This document shows, one piece after another, positions 36,389-46,185 of a DNA stretch of 64,000 nucleotides. The DNA lies in the NCBI GenBank assembly GCA_009712635.1, contig WASS01000020.1, positions 434,001-498,000 of the forward strand, given 5' to 3'. Numbering within the stretch: the first letter of the stretch is position 1; every line of letters starts with the position of its first letter. The notes under the pieces were generated by a model. It ran no database searches and was not told the origin of the DNA. It saw only the letters and a list, made by a program, of their open reading frames with translations. The DNA is from Hungatella sp. Lineage in GTDB: Bacteria > Bacillota > Clostridia > Lachnospirales > Lachnospiraceae. Made by a program: the position numbers and the translations under genes.

Positions 36389-37426
36389 TTACTCCTGATT
36401 TAAAAAACTTTTCCTAAGCTGTCCGCAGGCACCATTAATATCCCTGCCCATTTCTCTTCTAATAGTAACATTAATTCCGTTTTTTTCAAGGAGATTTTTA
36501 AATGCCTCAATTGCCTTCCTGTCAGACTGTACATAATCCCGTTCTTTAATGGGATTGACCGGAATCAGATTGATATGTCCATGCTGGGCTTTTAAAAGAG
36601 CTGCCAGTGCAGAGGCCTCTTTTAAGTTGTCATTGACGCCGCTTACCAGGCTGTATTCAAATGTAATTCTTCTTCCTGTTTTTTCAAAATAAGTATGGCA
36701 CGCCATAAGTACGTCAGCAAGAGGATACCGGTTGGCTACCGGCATCAGGCTTTTACGCACCTCATCATTTGGAGCATGGAGGGAAAGGGCCAGAGTAATC
36801 TGAAATTTCTCCTCAGCCAGTTTTAAAATTCCAGGCACAATTCCGCAGGTGGAAACCGTTACGTTTCTCTGACTGATGTTTAAGCCATTCTCATCGGTGA
36901 GAAGGCGGATAAACTGCACCAGATTTTCATAATTGTCAAGTGGTTCTCCCGAACCCATGACTACGATGTTGGATACCCGTTCACCAGTAATCTTCTGAAT
37001 CCGGTAAATCTGATCCAGCATCTCAGCCGGGCTTAAATTCCGTTCAAGCCCATCAAGTGTGGATGCACAAAAGCGGCAGCCCATGCGGCATCCAACCTGA
37101 GAGGAGATGCACACGGAATTGCCGTGCTTGTATTTCATCAGTACGCTTTCAATCACATTGCCGTCAGAAAGGCCAAATAAATACTTTCTCGTTCCGTCTA
37201 TCTGGGAAATTTTTTCTTCTACAACAGTAAGAGAAGGAAGCTCTGCCATCTCAGACAGTTTTTCCTTCAGAGCTTTTGGAAGGTTGGTCATTTCATCGTA
37301 GCTGGCCGCCAGTTTCTGATGAATCCATTCGTACAGCTGTTTCGCACGAAAGGCCTTTTCTCCGGCAGAAACCAGGAAAGCCGTCAGTTCTTCCAGATTA
37401 AGAGATTTAATATCTGTTCTTTCCAT
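36389..37426 (-). CDS. rlmN: 23S rRNA/tRNA adenine C2-methyltransferase RlmN
   Basis: 345 residues of a radical SAM methylase with C-x3-C-x2-C in GCRMGCRFCAST, GSGEPLDNYENL, and the C-terminal cysteine in GACGQL that forms the methyl carrier pair. Modifies A2503 of 23S rRNA. One base separates it from rsmB. Confidence 0.97.
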   Translation of the reverse strand: MERTDIKSLNLEELTAFLVSAGEKAFRAKQLYEWIHQKLAASYDEMTNLPKALKEKLSEMAELPSLTVVEEKISQIDGTRKYLFGLSDGNVIESVLMKYKHGNSVCISSQVGCRMGCRFCASTLDGLERNLSPAEMLDQIYRIQKITGERVSNIVVMGSGEPLDNYENLVQFIRLLTDENGLNISQRNVTVSTCGIVPGILKLAEEKFQITLALSLHAPNDEVRKSLMPVANRYPLADVLMACHTYFEKTGRRITFEYSLVSGVNDNLKEASALAALLKAQHGHINLIPVNPIKERDYVQSDRKAIEAFKNLLEKNGINVTIRREMGRDINGACGQLRKSFLNQE

Positions 37427-37427
37427 C

Positions 37428-38762
37428 TTATTCTACCTTTTTTTGTAATACACCGATAAAAAATCCGTCACATGGATGAATTCCCGGCAAAAGCTGCATG
37501 TATCCATGTTTCAAGGTATCTATCTGAAACTGGTCTTTGAACTTCTCCTCCAGATCAACCGCCTGAAATGGAAAGTTCTCTAAAAACCATGCAAAATTCT
37601 CTTCATTTTCTTTTTTATCTATGGTACAGGTACTAAATATAAGCTTTCCGCCCGGTTTTACATATGTCTGTACAACCGTGAGGATTTCCCTTTGCAAAGA
37701 AGCCAGTTCTTCTAAATTCTCAGGCTTGACCCTGTACTTAATATCTGGTTTTCTTCCCAGAATACCAAGACCGGAACAGGGAAGATCAGCAAGCACAATA
37801 TCCGCTTTCTGGGTGGAATCAGAATCAGGAACCAGAGCATCCCAAACCTTTGCCCTGATATTATCAAAGCCGCACCGGTCAATATTCTCCTGTATCAGAC
37901 TCACCTTAAATTCCGTTAAATCCCTTACCTCAACCATACCGGTCCCATTCAGCTTATCTGCCAGATGGATGCTCTTTCCTCCTGGTGCACCGCAGACGTC
38001 AATGCAGAAATCTCCTTCTTTGGGATCTGCCGCTTCTCCCACAAGAGCAGAGCTGATATCCTGGACCTGAATGTATCCTTTTTGAAAGGCTTCCAGACCT
38101 TCCATATAATCAAATTTTTCTAAAATGACCATATCTTCTGAAATACCCGATTCTGCCACCTGTACGTTTTGTTTCCTCAGACTGGAAAGAATCTCATCTT
38201 TCCCCGCTTTTGAACTGTTTAAGCGTACTATGGTTTTACTGTTTTCTAAAAATGAAGCCATAACAGTGTTTGCGGTTTCCGTACCATAATCCTGATTCCA
38301 CATGGAGACAATCCAGGAAGGAACAGAATAACGAACACTGTCATCCGGCCAGACCAGAGTTTCTTTATTTCTTGAAATGTTTCTCAAAACACCATTTACA
38401 AATCCTTTCAGGCCAACGAATTTCCGTTTGGCAGCAAGTTTCACAGCCTCATTGCACACAGCGGAATCGGGAACCCGATCCATATATAAAATCTGATAAA
38501 CCGACATCCGCAGAATGGTGCGGATGACCGGCTTCATCTTTTTTACCTTTGTTGAAGAGAAAAAGTCAATGACGTAATCAATTTGTATTAAGTATTCCAC
38601 TGTTCCTTCAACAGTCCTGGTTATAAAGGAACGTTCTGCTTTATCCAGATACTGGTATTTATTTAAGGCCTGACGCAGGATTATATGACTGTATGCAGAA
38701 TGTTCTAATATTTCCATGAGAACATCCAGTACAATCTCCCTGCTGTCTGTGTCTTTAGTCAT
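37428..38762 (-). CDS. rsmB: 16S rRNA cytosine-967 methyltransferase RsmB
   Basis: About 444 residues: N-terminal NusB-like RNA-binding domain, then a Rossmann methylase with CGAPGGKSIHLAD and the two cysteine motifs LPCSGLG and FSTCTIDKKENE. ATG at 38762 (GGAGG 11 bases ahead) overlaps the stop of the upstream zinc peptidase gene by 8 bases; a start at 38792 has no site. Confidence 0.95.
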   Translation of the reverse strand: MTKDTDSREIVLDVLMEILEHSAYSHIILRQALNKYQYLDKAERSFITRTVEGTVEYLIQIDYVIDFFSSTKVKKMKPVIRTILRMSVYQILYMDRVPDSAVCNEAVKLAAKRKFVGLKGFVNGVLRNISRNKETLVWPDDSVRYSVPSWIVSMWNQDYGTETANTVMASFLENSKTIVRLNSSKAGKDEILSSLRKQNVQVAESGISEDMVILEKFDYMEGLEAFQKGYIQVQDISSALVGEAADPKEGDFCIDVCGAPGGKSIHLADKLNGTGMVEVRDLTEFKVSLIQENIDRCGFDNIRAKVWDALVPDSDSTQKADIVLADLPCSGLGILGRKPDIKYRVKPENLEELASLQREILTVVQTYVKPGGKLIFSTCTIDKKENEENFAWFLENFPFQAVDLEEKFKDQFQIDTLKHGYMQLLPGIHPCDGFFIGVLQKKVE

Positions 38763-39471
38763 TATCTCTTCTTCCTCCAAATAATATAACAAGTCTCAGC
38801 AGCTGAAGTACCGTTGCCGCAAGTGCTGCCACGTAGGTAAGAGCCGCTGCTCCAAGCACTTTTCTTGTGTGAGACAGTTCTTCATCTCCAAGAATCCCCA
38901 CCTGTCCCAGTAAAACCACTGCTCTCCTGGAAGCATTAAACTCAACAGGGAGTGTAACCAGCTGAAATATAACAGCCAGTGAAAACAATATTAAACCAAT
39001 ATTCACCAAAGGTGAGCCTGCACCGCTGATAAAAAATCCCAGTAAAATAACGGGCAGCGCAGCCTGAGATCCGATATTAGCGGCAGGAACAATGGCACCT
39101 CGTAACTTCAAAGGAACATATCCTGTATTATCCTGCATGGCATGTCCGCATTCATGAGCCGCCACACCGATTGCTGCGACTGAAGTTGAATCATAGACTG
39201 AATCGGATAAATTAACGGTTTTCGTTCTGGGATCATAATGATCGGACAGTCTTCCGCTGACAGGTCTTACCTGCACATCATAAATACCCTGGGAATTTAA
39301 AAGGCGCTTTGCTGCCTCTGCCCCTGTCATTCCAGACATACTTCTTACTTTGGAATACTTGTTGAAAGTACTGGTCACCCTGGCAGATGCAGCCATGGAT
39401 AACAACGCACCAATGATTACAAAAATCCAGGTGGGGTCCATATAATACCCCATCATTCCACCATAATACAT
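38755..39471 (-). CDS. Membrane zinc metallopeptidase (YugP family)
   Basis: 238 residues with HECGHAMQ as zinc site, a membrane segment near the N-terminus and about three more towards the C-terminus. The family (DUF/YugP, Pfam peptidase membrane zinc) is common in Firmicutes; its substrates are unknown. Sits between fmt and rsmB, as in many Clostridia, and starts after GAAAGGAGAATCTG. Confidence 0.88.
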   Translation of the reverse strand: MYYGGMMGYYMDPTWIFVIIGALLSMAASARVTSTFNKYSKVRSMSGMTGAEAAKRLLNSQGIYDVQVRPVSGRLSDHYDPRTKTVNLSDSVYDSTSVAAIGVAAHECGHAMQDNTGYVPLKLRGAIVPAANIGSQAALPVILLGFFISGAGSPLVNIGLILFSLAVIFQLVTLPVEFNASRRAVVLLGQVGILGDEELSHTRKVLGAAALTYVAALAATVLQLLRLVILFGGRRDND

Positions 39472-39510
39472 AATCAGATTCTCCTTTCCCGAAAATACTG
39501 TCTGTATTCC

Positions 39511-40446
39511 TTACATATGTTTAAAAACAGTTCCATTCTCGATCTGGTATCCCCGTAAAAAGGCACCGATCTCCATCCGCTTCTTTCCCTGCAGCTGAAG
39601 TTCTTTAATGGATAGTCCGCCTTTGCCGGTTTTTACCACCAGATGATCCTTTCCGGTTTCCACTACCTGGCCGCAGACGCCTTCATAATCCTGATCCACC
39701 ACATCTGCATCCCAGAGTTTTATTACTTTTCCATCCCAGTCTGTGTAAGCACTCGGCCAGGGATTTAATCCACGGATCAGCCGTTCGATGGAGACGGCAT
39801 CCATGGACCAGTCGATATCCCCCATGTTTTTCTTAATCATTCCCACATAACACATTTGCGACTCATCCTGCTTTTTTAAAACAGCAGTTCCATCTTCTAT
39901 ATTCTTCAGCGTTTTAATAAGAAGCTTTCCACCCACATGGCTTAACTTCTCATGAAGGCTTCCGCCAGTCTCTTTTTTGTCTAAAACAACAACTTCCTGA
40001 TCAAGCATATCTCCAGTATCCAGAGCTTCTGCCATCATCATAGTGGTGATACCACTTACCTCTTCCCCGTTTATTACCACATATTGAATTGGTGATGCAC
40101 CACGGTATTTGGGAAGAAGGGATGCATGGATATTGATACAGCCAAATTTAGGAATATCTAAAATGCTTTTTGGAAGAAGCTGTCCAAAAGCGGCGACCAC
40201 CATCACATCCGGGTTTAAATCTTTGAGGATCTTTACAAATTCAGGGTCTCTTGCCTTCACCGGCTGATACACGGGAATTCCATATTCCAGCGCCTTTTCC
40301 TTTACCGGGGTCGTCGAAACTTCTTTCCCTCTGCCCTTTGGTTTATCCGGCTGGGTCACTACAGCCAGTACATCATGCCCTGCCTCTACCAGTGCACAAA
40401 GGGCAGGAACTGAAAAATCAGGAGTTCCCATAAAAATAACTTTCAT
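39511..40446 (-). CDS. fmt: Methionyl-tRNA formyltransferase
   Basis: About 311 residues starting [16 protein letters not shown], with HASLLPKYRGASPIQ and GITTMMMAEALDTGDML, the catalytic and formyl-THF binding motifs. It formylates initiator Met-tRNA, the formyl later being removed by Def. ATG at 40446 overlaps the def stop by one base (TGATG). Confidence 0.97.
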   Translation of the reverse strand: MKVIFMGTPDFSVPALCALVEAGHDVLAVVTQPDKPKGRGKEVSTTPVKEKALEYGIPVYQPVKARDPEFVKILKDLNPDVMVVAAFGQLLPKSILDIPKFGCINIHASLLPKYRGASPIQYVVINGEEVSGITTMMMAEALDTGDMLDQEVVVLDKKETGGSLHEKLSHVGGKLLIKTLKNIEDGTAVLKKQDESQMCYVGMIKKNMGDIDWSMDAVSIERLIRGLNPWPSAYTDWDGKVIKLWDADVVDQDYEGVCGQVVETGKDHLVVKTGKGGLSIKELQLQGKKRMEIGAFLRGYQIENGTVFKHM

Positions 40447-40940
40447 CAATACTCCTCAACCTCCTCTTCCTCTTCGTCCAGAGTCACGTCTTCAATTTCC
40501 CCTTCTACCTTATCCACAAACAGCTCACCGCTTAAATGATCGCATTCGTGGCAGATGGCACGGGCAAGGAGTTCTTCACCTTCCAGTACAAAGGCCTGCA
40601 TATCGGCGTCAAATGCTTTGACTTTCACATAATTTGGTCTGGTAACAGTTCCGGATTTTCCTGGCACACTTAAGCAGCCTTCTGGTCCGGTCTGTTCTCC
40701 GTCTGTCTCAATAATCTCCGGATTAATGAGAACGTACTGATTGCCATCCTCCACATCAATGACGACTATCTGCTTTAATATTCCTACCTGGGGAGCTGCA
40801 AGTCCTACTCCATTGGCCTCATACATGGTTTCGAACATGTCTTTGATCAAATCGGTAATTCTTGGGGTGATCTCCTTTACAGGCTTACATTTTTTTCTTA
40901 AAATTTCATCTCCAATGGTTCTAATTTTTCTAATCGCCAT
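40446..40940 (-). CDS. def: Peptide deformylase
   Basis: 164 residues with the three deformylase motifs: GVGLAAPQ (44-51), EGCLS (87-91) and HECDH (131-135), the last binding the metal. A Glu-rich tail ends the protein. The priA-def-fmt order is conserved. Confidence 0.97.
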   Translation of the reverse strand: MAIRKIRTIGDEILRKKCKPVKEITPRITDLIKDMFETMYEANGVGLAAPQVGILKQIVVIDVEDGNQYVLINPEIIETDGEQTGPEGCLSVPGKSGTVTRPNYVKVKAFDADMQAFVLEGEELLARAICHECDHLSGELFVDKVEGEIEDVTLDEEEEEVEEY

Positions 40941-40957
40941 TTTATTTGTCCTCTCAT

Positions 40958-43186
40958 TTACGAAAAATCATATTGGATCAAGACTTGTTCAAACAATTCA
41001 GGATGATTTTCTGAAAAACCATCAATTTGATCCCTGATTTTAATTAGTATATCATAGTTTTCTTGTTTCAAGTATAAAATTTTTCTATATATATCATTAA
41101 TTTTGTATACAGATGCCTCTACCGGCCCGATCAGCTGAACCTGCTCCGGTTCTCCGATTGAATTTGCAAAGGTCCCTGCAGCAGCGGCTGTTTCCGTGAG
41201 AACGGACTCATTGCGTGATGAGAACTGAATGGTTAAAAGACCACTTGCGGGAGGGTATTTCATCAGGCGGCGAAACGCCATTTCCTGCTTATAAAACGCC
41301 TCGTAATCCTGACTGGCAGCAGTAACAATGCTGTAATGATCCGGGCTGTAGGTCTGAATGATCACATCTCCCGCCTTGGCATCCCTGCCAGCTCTGCCGG
41401 CTGCCTGGGTAAGAAGCTGAAACGTCCGCTCTCCAGAACGGTAATCCGGCGTGTTTAAGGATAAGTCAGCTGCCAATACCCCCACCAGGGTCACATCAGG
41501 AAAATCATGACCTTTTACAATCATCTGGGTACCAATGAGGATATCTCCCTCATGTTCGGCAAAGGCTGAAAGTATGGCTTCGTGTCCGCCCTTTTCTTTG
41601 GTGGTATCCAAATCCATACGCAGAATTCTGGCCTGCGGAAACATCTTCTTTGTCATCTGCTCAATCTTTTGTGTTCCCACTCCAAAGTTTGCAATATAGG
41701 GGGAACTGCAGGAGGGACACTTAGACGGCATGGGAATGGTATGTCCGCAGTAATGGCAGACAAGCCGGCTGTTGTTATGCAGTGTCAGCGTTACATCACA
41801 ATGAGGGCATCGTATGGCTTCCCCGCAGGAACGGCAGGAAACAAAATTAGCATAGCCTCTGCGGTTTATAAACAACATGATCTGCTCTTTTTTCTTCAGC
41901 CGTTCTTCCATCAGCATCTGCAATTTTCTGCTGAATATGGACTTGTTTCCATCCTTTAACTCCTGCCTCAAATCCACAACTGATACTTCTGCCAGGCTGC
42001 TGTCCTTCTTTGCCCGTTCCGTGAGACGAAATAACTGGTATTCTCCCCTCAGGGCCTTTGTGTAAGCTTCCAGAGAAGGAGTCGCAGATCCCAGCACCAA
42101 AGATGCCCCTTCCATCTGCGCTCTCTTCCCCGCAACCTCTCTGGCGTGATATCTGGGTACTGTCTCACTTTTATAGGCACCTTCATGCTCCTCATCAATA
42201 AGAATCAGTCCCAATCTGGAAAACGGGGTAAATAAAGCGGATCTTGGACCGATCATAATATCAATATCGCCATTTTTCGCACGTTCAAACTGATCAAAAC
42301 GTTCTCCTGCTGACAAACGGGAATTAATAATGGAAACCCGGTTTCCAAATCTGCCGTAGAACCGCATCACAGTCTGATAGGTCAGCGCGATTTCAGGAAT
42401 CAGAACGATAACCTGTCTGTCCTCTTCAATCACGCGCTGAATCAATTCCATATAGACTTCTGTTTTGCCGCTGCCGGTAATTCCATGAATCAGATACGTA
42501 TCCCGTTTGCCTTCTGAATAGTCCCGGTTAAAACTGTCCACAATGATCTGCTGCCCCGCATTTAAGCGGAGCCTTTTTTCTTCCTGACTGTCTATCTGAA
42601 TGGGATTGCGGTAAATTTCTTCCGATTCAAGACAAATATCACCCTTTTCAATCAATGGCTTTATTGCCGATGCAGTAAGGTTCATCTGGTTTACCGCGAT
42701 TTCGTAAGGAATCACAGGATTATCAAGCAGTGCAGAAAAAAGCCGGACTCTTGCCTTGTAACTCTTTTTTTCCGCTTCCTTTAATGCACTGCTTAACTGT
42801 TCCCGGTTTAAAAGACTTCTTATGATTTTCTTTTCTTTTGGCTTTACCTTCTGTTTGACCGGAAGCACAGTTTTCAGTGCCTGATTCATGGTAGAGCCAT
42901 ACTGTTCTTTTAACCACCACGCAAGAGTAATCAGCCTCGATTCCGCCGATACTCCATCCGTGACAATTCCCCCGATTTCTTTTATCTTATCCGGATCATA
43001 ACTGGCCTTGGCCGTAATTCCCACCACATATCCCTTACGCATGGTATTCCCCTTGCCAAAAGGAATCAGAACCCTGGTTCCTACTGTAATCTCCTGACGC
43101 AAATGCTGGGGAATCCGGTAATCGAAGGTTCTGTCTACTTTTTCGTGAGAAATATCAATGATGATCCTGGCATATGTTCCTGACAT
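40958..43186 (-). CDS. priA: Primosomal protein N', replication restart helicase PriA
   Basis: 742 residues: N-terminal DNA-binding domain, Walker [13 protein letters not shown], Walker [10 protein letters not shown], eight cysteines for two zinc sites ([13 protein letters not shown]...CHYCG...CPSC), then helicase motifs [16 protein letters not shown] and QAAGRAGR. It reloads the replisome at stalled forks. Start at 43186. Confidence 0.97.
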   Translation of the reverse strand: MSGTYARIIIDISHEKVDRTFDYRIPQHLRQEITVGTRVLIPFGKGNTMRKGYVVGITAKASYDPDKIKEIGGIVTDGVSAESRLITLAWWLKEQYGSTMNQALKTVLPVKQKVKPKEKKIIRSLLNREQLSSALKEAEKKSYKARVRLFSALLDNPVIPYEIAVNQMNLTASAIKPLIEKGDICLESEEIYRNPIQIDSQEEKRLRLNAGQQIIVDSFNRDYSEGKRDTYLIHGITGSGKTEVYMELIQRVIEEDRQVIVLIPEIALTYQTVMRFYGRFGNRVSIINSRLSAGERFDQFERAKNGDIDIMIGPRSALFTPFSRLGLILIDEEHEGAYKSETVPRYHAREVAGKRAQMEGASLVLGSATPSLEAYTKALRGEYQLFRLTERAKKDSSLAEVSVVDLRQELKDGNKSIFSRKLQMLMEERLKKKEQIMLFINRRGYANFVSCRSCGEAIRCPHCDVTLTLHNNSRLVCHYCGHTIPMPSKCPSCSSPYIANFGVGTQKIEQMTKKMFPQARILRMDLDTTKEKGGHEAILSAFAEHEGDILIGTQMIVKGHDFPDVTLVGVLAADLSLNTPDYRSGERTFQLLTQAAGRAGRDAKAGDVIIQTYSPDHYSIVTAASQDYEAFYKQEMAFRRLMKYPPASGLLTIQFSSRNESVLTETAAAAGTFANSIGEPEQVQLIGPVEASVYKINDIYRKILYLKQENYDILIKIRDQIDGFSENHPELFEQVLIQYDFS

Positions 43187-43210
43187 TCATTTCCTCCAGA
43201 GGCGGACTGG

Positions 43211-44575
43211 TTAATGAAACTGTTCTGCTACCTGCCCCAGTTTCATGCTGTTAGATCCTTTAAACAGCACACAGTCACCCGTCTTTATTTCTTCCTTTAA
43301 ATAAGCTGTTAACGGTTCCCGTTCCATAAATTCTTTTACTGTGATTTCTGGTGCATTCTCCCTTACTGCCCTGGCGATTTCTCCCGCCAGTTCTCCCAGT
43401 GTCACTACGCAGTCAACCGGATGTGCTGCAATATATGTACCGATTTCGTAATGATATTCCGGAGAACGGTCTCCCAGCTCCTTCATATCAGCAAGTACGG
43501 CAATCTTTCTTTTTGCTTTGGTAATAGAACTTAAAACTTCAAGTCCCGCTTTCATGGAAACCGGGCTGGCGTTATAAGTATCATCAATTACGGTGAATGT
43601 ACCAGTATCATAAATCTGCTGGCGGTTCTTATATCCATGAAAGCCCATCAGGGACTTTGCCGCTTCTTCCATGGGAATCCCGTTTTCTGCTGCAACTGCC
43701 AAAGATACCATGGCATTTAAAATATTATGGCTTCCCATTACAGACAGCCGTACAGAGACTTTCTGCTGGCTATGCACTGCTGTGAACACAGGAAATCCAT
43801 CTTCCAAATGGATGTCAACCGCTCTGTAATCGCTATTTTCTCCAGTTCCGTAGAAAACCGTTCTACAGCCTTCCTTTGCTTTTGTATCTTTTAGCATATC
43901 GTCGTCTCCGTTTAAAAAGAGAATTCCGTTTTCACAAAGGCCATCCTGGATAGTCAGTTTTTCTCTGTATATGTTTTCCCTTGATCCCAGCTGTTCAATA
44001 TGCGCCACTCCGATGTTGGTAATGACAGCCATATGGATTCTGGCGATTCTGGCAATCACGGTGAGTTCTCCTGGTTCACTCATTCCCAGTTCGATCACGC
44101 CGATCTCATCTTCCGGTGTGATTTCGCAAAGGGTGATGGGAAGCCCAACCTGGCTGTTACTGTTACCTGGAGTTTTATAAACCTGATAACGGGAAGAAAG
44201 CGCACATGCCACCATCTCTCTGGTAGTTGTCTTACCCACGCTTCCTGTAATACCGATGAGGGGAAGAGATAAACGATCCCTGTAATAACTCCCCACTGCC
44301 TGAAGTGCCTTTTTCGTATCGTCAACCCGTATCCAGGGCTTTTCTGATTCCATAACATCATGCTCACTGGTTAAAACAGCTGCTGCGCCATGTTCAAATG
44401 CCTGATCAATAAAACGATGGGCATCCACTTTTTCCCCGATAATTGGTACAAATAAATCATTTCCCTTCATGGTTCTGGAATCGATACTGATGTGTTTTAA
44501 AACCGTATCCTCTCTTCCGCAAAGAAGCGTTCCGCCTGTAGCTGTAAGTATTTCCTTACCTGTCATATTTACCAT
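43211..44575 (-). CDS. murF: UDP-MurNAc-tripeptide:D-Ala-D-Ala ligase
   Basis: About 454 residues with the ATP loop GITGSVGKTTTRE, ELGMSEPGE and DDTYNASPVSMKAGL, diagnostic for MurF. It adds D-Ala-D-Ala to the tripeptide precursor made by MurE. ATG at 44575 follows GGAGGAATT; the longer frame to 44644 lies in the 112-base gap after murE and lacks a site. Confidence 0.95.
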   Translation of the reverse strand: MVNMTGKEILTATGGTLLCGREDTVLKHISIDSRTMKGNDLFVPIIGEKVDAHRFIDQAFEHGAAAVLTSEHDVMESEKPWIRVDDTKKALQAVGSYYRDRLSLPLIGITGSVGKTTTREMVACALSSRYQVYKTPGNSNSQVGLPITLCEITPEDEIGVIELGMSEPGELTVIARIARIHMAVITNIGVAHIEQLGSRENIYREKLTIQDGLCENGILFLNGDDDMLKDTKAKEGCRTVFYGTGENSDYRAVDIHLEDGFPVFTAVHSQQKVSVRLSVMGSHNILNAMVSLAVAAENGIPMEEAAKSLMGFHGYKNRQQIYDTGTFTVIDDTYNASPVSMKAGLEVLSSITKAKRKIAVLADMKELGDRSPEYHYEIGTYIAAHPVDCVVTLGELAGEIARAVRENAPEITVKEFMEREPLTAYLKEEIKTGDCVLFKGSNSMKLGQVAEQFH

Positions 44576-44687
44576 AATTCCTCCGTTCCATGTCCGCTTC
44601 CTGCGCACATTCCTGCCATCTTCCGTGGAAAAGCCGAAAGCCACATTTCCTCAACGGCCTCCGGCATTCTTTTTCTTATGGCAATTT

Positions 44688-46172
44688 CTATTTATTCTGT
44701 CTGTCAAGAAATTCAGTACTCTGCACAACGTTTAAAATTTCTTCCCTGTCAGAGAAATGATGGCGTTCCCCATTCACTTCCTGATAGTCTTCATGGCCTT
44801 TGCCAATCACAGCAATCATATCCCCAGGCATTGCATGTAAAATACTGTAACGAATGGCTTCTCTTCTGTCGGGGATTTCAATAAAAGTTCCCTCCGTTTT
44901 TGAAATACTGCTTCTGATATCCGCAATGATATCTTCTGTTTTCTCAAAACGGGAGTTATCCGCTGTCAGAATGGAAAAATCTGCAAGACGGCCCGCACTG
45001 TCGCCCATGGAATAGCGGCGGTCTTTGGAGCGGTTTCCTCCGCAGCCAAAAACGCAGACCAGACGTTTTGGATTATAATCTCTCAGCGTCTTTAAAAGAC
45101 TTTCCATGCTGACTGCATTATGGGCATAATCTACAATTACGGTACATCTTTCAGAGGAATAAACGATTTCCATTCTTCCGTTTACACTTAAATGTTCCAG
45201 TCCATGACAGATCTTTTCCTTGGGCAGGTTTAAAAAACTCAAAACACTGACTGCAGCCAGAGCGTTGGCAACATTGAATCTGCCAGGAATGTTGACGCGG
45301 ACAGCCAGTTCATAAATTCCCTTTACATCAAATTCAAGTCCCACAAAATCAGACTGGGCTACATAACGGATATTCTCAGCTTTAAAGCTGGTTCCTTCCT
45401 GGTCAAGGGAAAAGGAATAGAGCTTGCAGGAAGCATCCTTAACAGCCTCTTTAAAATGTTCGTCATCCCCATTCATAATGCCCACTTTGGAACGCTGAAA
45501 AATCAATGACTTGTAATATAAATATTCATCAAAATTCTCGTGTTCATCTGGTCCGATGTGATCGGGGGAAATGTTGGTAAATAAGCCGTAGTCAAACGTC
45601 AGACCATCCACCCGGTGCATCTTAAACGCCTGGGAGGATACTTCCATAACCATATACTCACAGCCTTCTTCTGCCATTTGATAAAACGCCTGGTGAAGCT
45701 GATAAGATTCCGGTGTGGTGTTCGCCGTGGGAGTAACCTTCTCTCCGATGACAATCCCTGTGGTTCCAATCATACCCACTTTCTTTCCGCATGCCTCTAA
45801 AATGGCCTTTATCATATGGGTGGTGGTAGTTTTTCCCTTTGTGCCGGTCACCCCAATGGTTACCATACGTTTGGCTGGGTAATCAAATCTGGCGGCAGAC
45901 AAAACAGCCAGTGCTTCTCTGGCACTATGTACGAATATGGCAGTCACTCCTTCCGGTACGCTCACCCTGCGTTCCAGAACAAGAACAGTCACTCCTTTTT
46001 CCACCACTTCCGCTATAAAATCATGGGAATCGACTCTGGTGCCTACGGTGCAGACAAATACTGCACCGCTTCTGGCCTTTCTGGAGTCATAGACCACATC
46101 TTCCACTTCCACATCAGGATTCCCCTGCAATAATTCATAATCCAGATCCTTAAGCCACTGACTAAACTTCAT
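44688..46172 (-). CDS. murE: UDP-MurNAc-dipeptide:diamino-acid ligase MurE
   Basis: About 494 residues with GVTGTKGKTTTTHMI, TTPESYQLH, VSSQAFKMHRVDG and, near the C-terminus, TADNSRFE. The last aligns to the DNPR motif whose arginine contacts meso-diaminopimelate; here proline is replaced by serine but the arginine is retained, so meso-DAP is the likely substrate (inference). ATG at 46172 lies five bases after GGAGG. Upstream of murF in one direction, following fhs by 13 bases. Confidence 0.94.
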   Translation of the reverse strand: MKFSQWLKDLDYELLQGNPDVEVEDVVYDSRKARSGAVFVCTVGTRVDSHDFIAEVVEKGVTVLVLERRVSVPEGVTAIFVHSAREALAVLSAARFDYPAKRMVTIGVTGTKGKTTTTHMIKAILEACGKKVGMIGTTGIVIGEKVTPTANTTPESYQLHQAFYQMAEEGCEYMVMEVSSQAFKMHRVDGLTFDYGLFTNISPDHIGPDEHENFDEYLYYKSLIFQRSKVGIMNGDDEHFKEAVKDASCKLYSFSLDQEGTSFKAENIRYVAQSDFVGLEFDVKGIYELAVRVNIPGRFNVANALAAVSVLSFLNLPKEKICHGLEHLSVNGRMEIVYSSERCTVIVDYAHNAVSMESLLKTLRDYNPKRLVCVFGCGGNRSKDRRYSMGDSAGRLADFSILTADNSRFEKTEDIIADIRSSISKTEGTFIEIPDRREAIRYSILHAMPGDMIAVIGKGHEDYQEVNGERHHFSDREEILNVVQSTEFLDRQNK

Positions 46173-46185
46173 AAAAACCTCCAAA

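Noticed and set aside
44576..44687. N-terminal extension of murF by 23 codons to 44644
   Set aside because: The GGAGG directly ahead of ATG 44575 would be inside the gene, and the extra residues do not resemble MurF N-termini.
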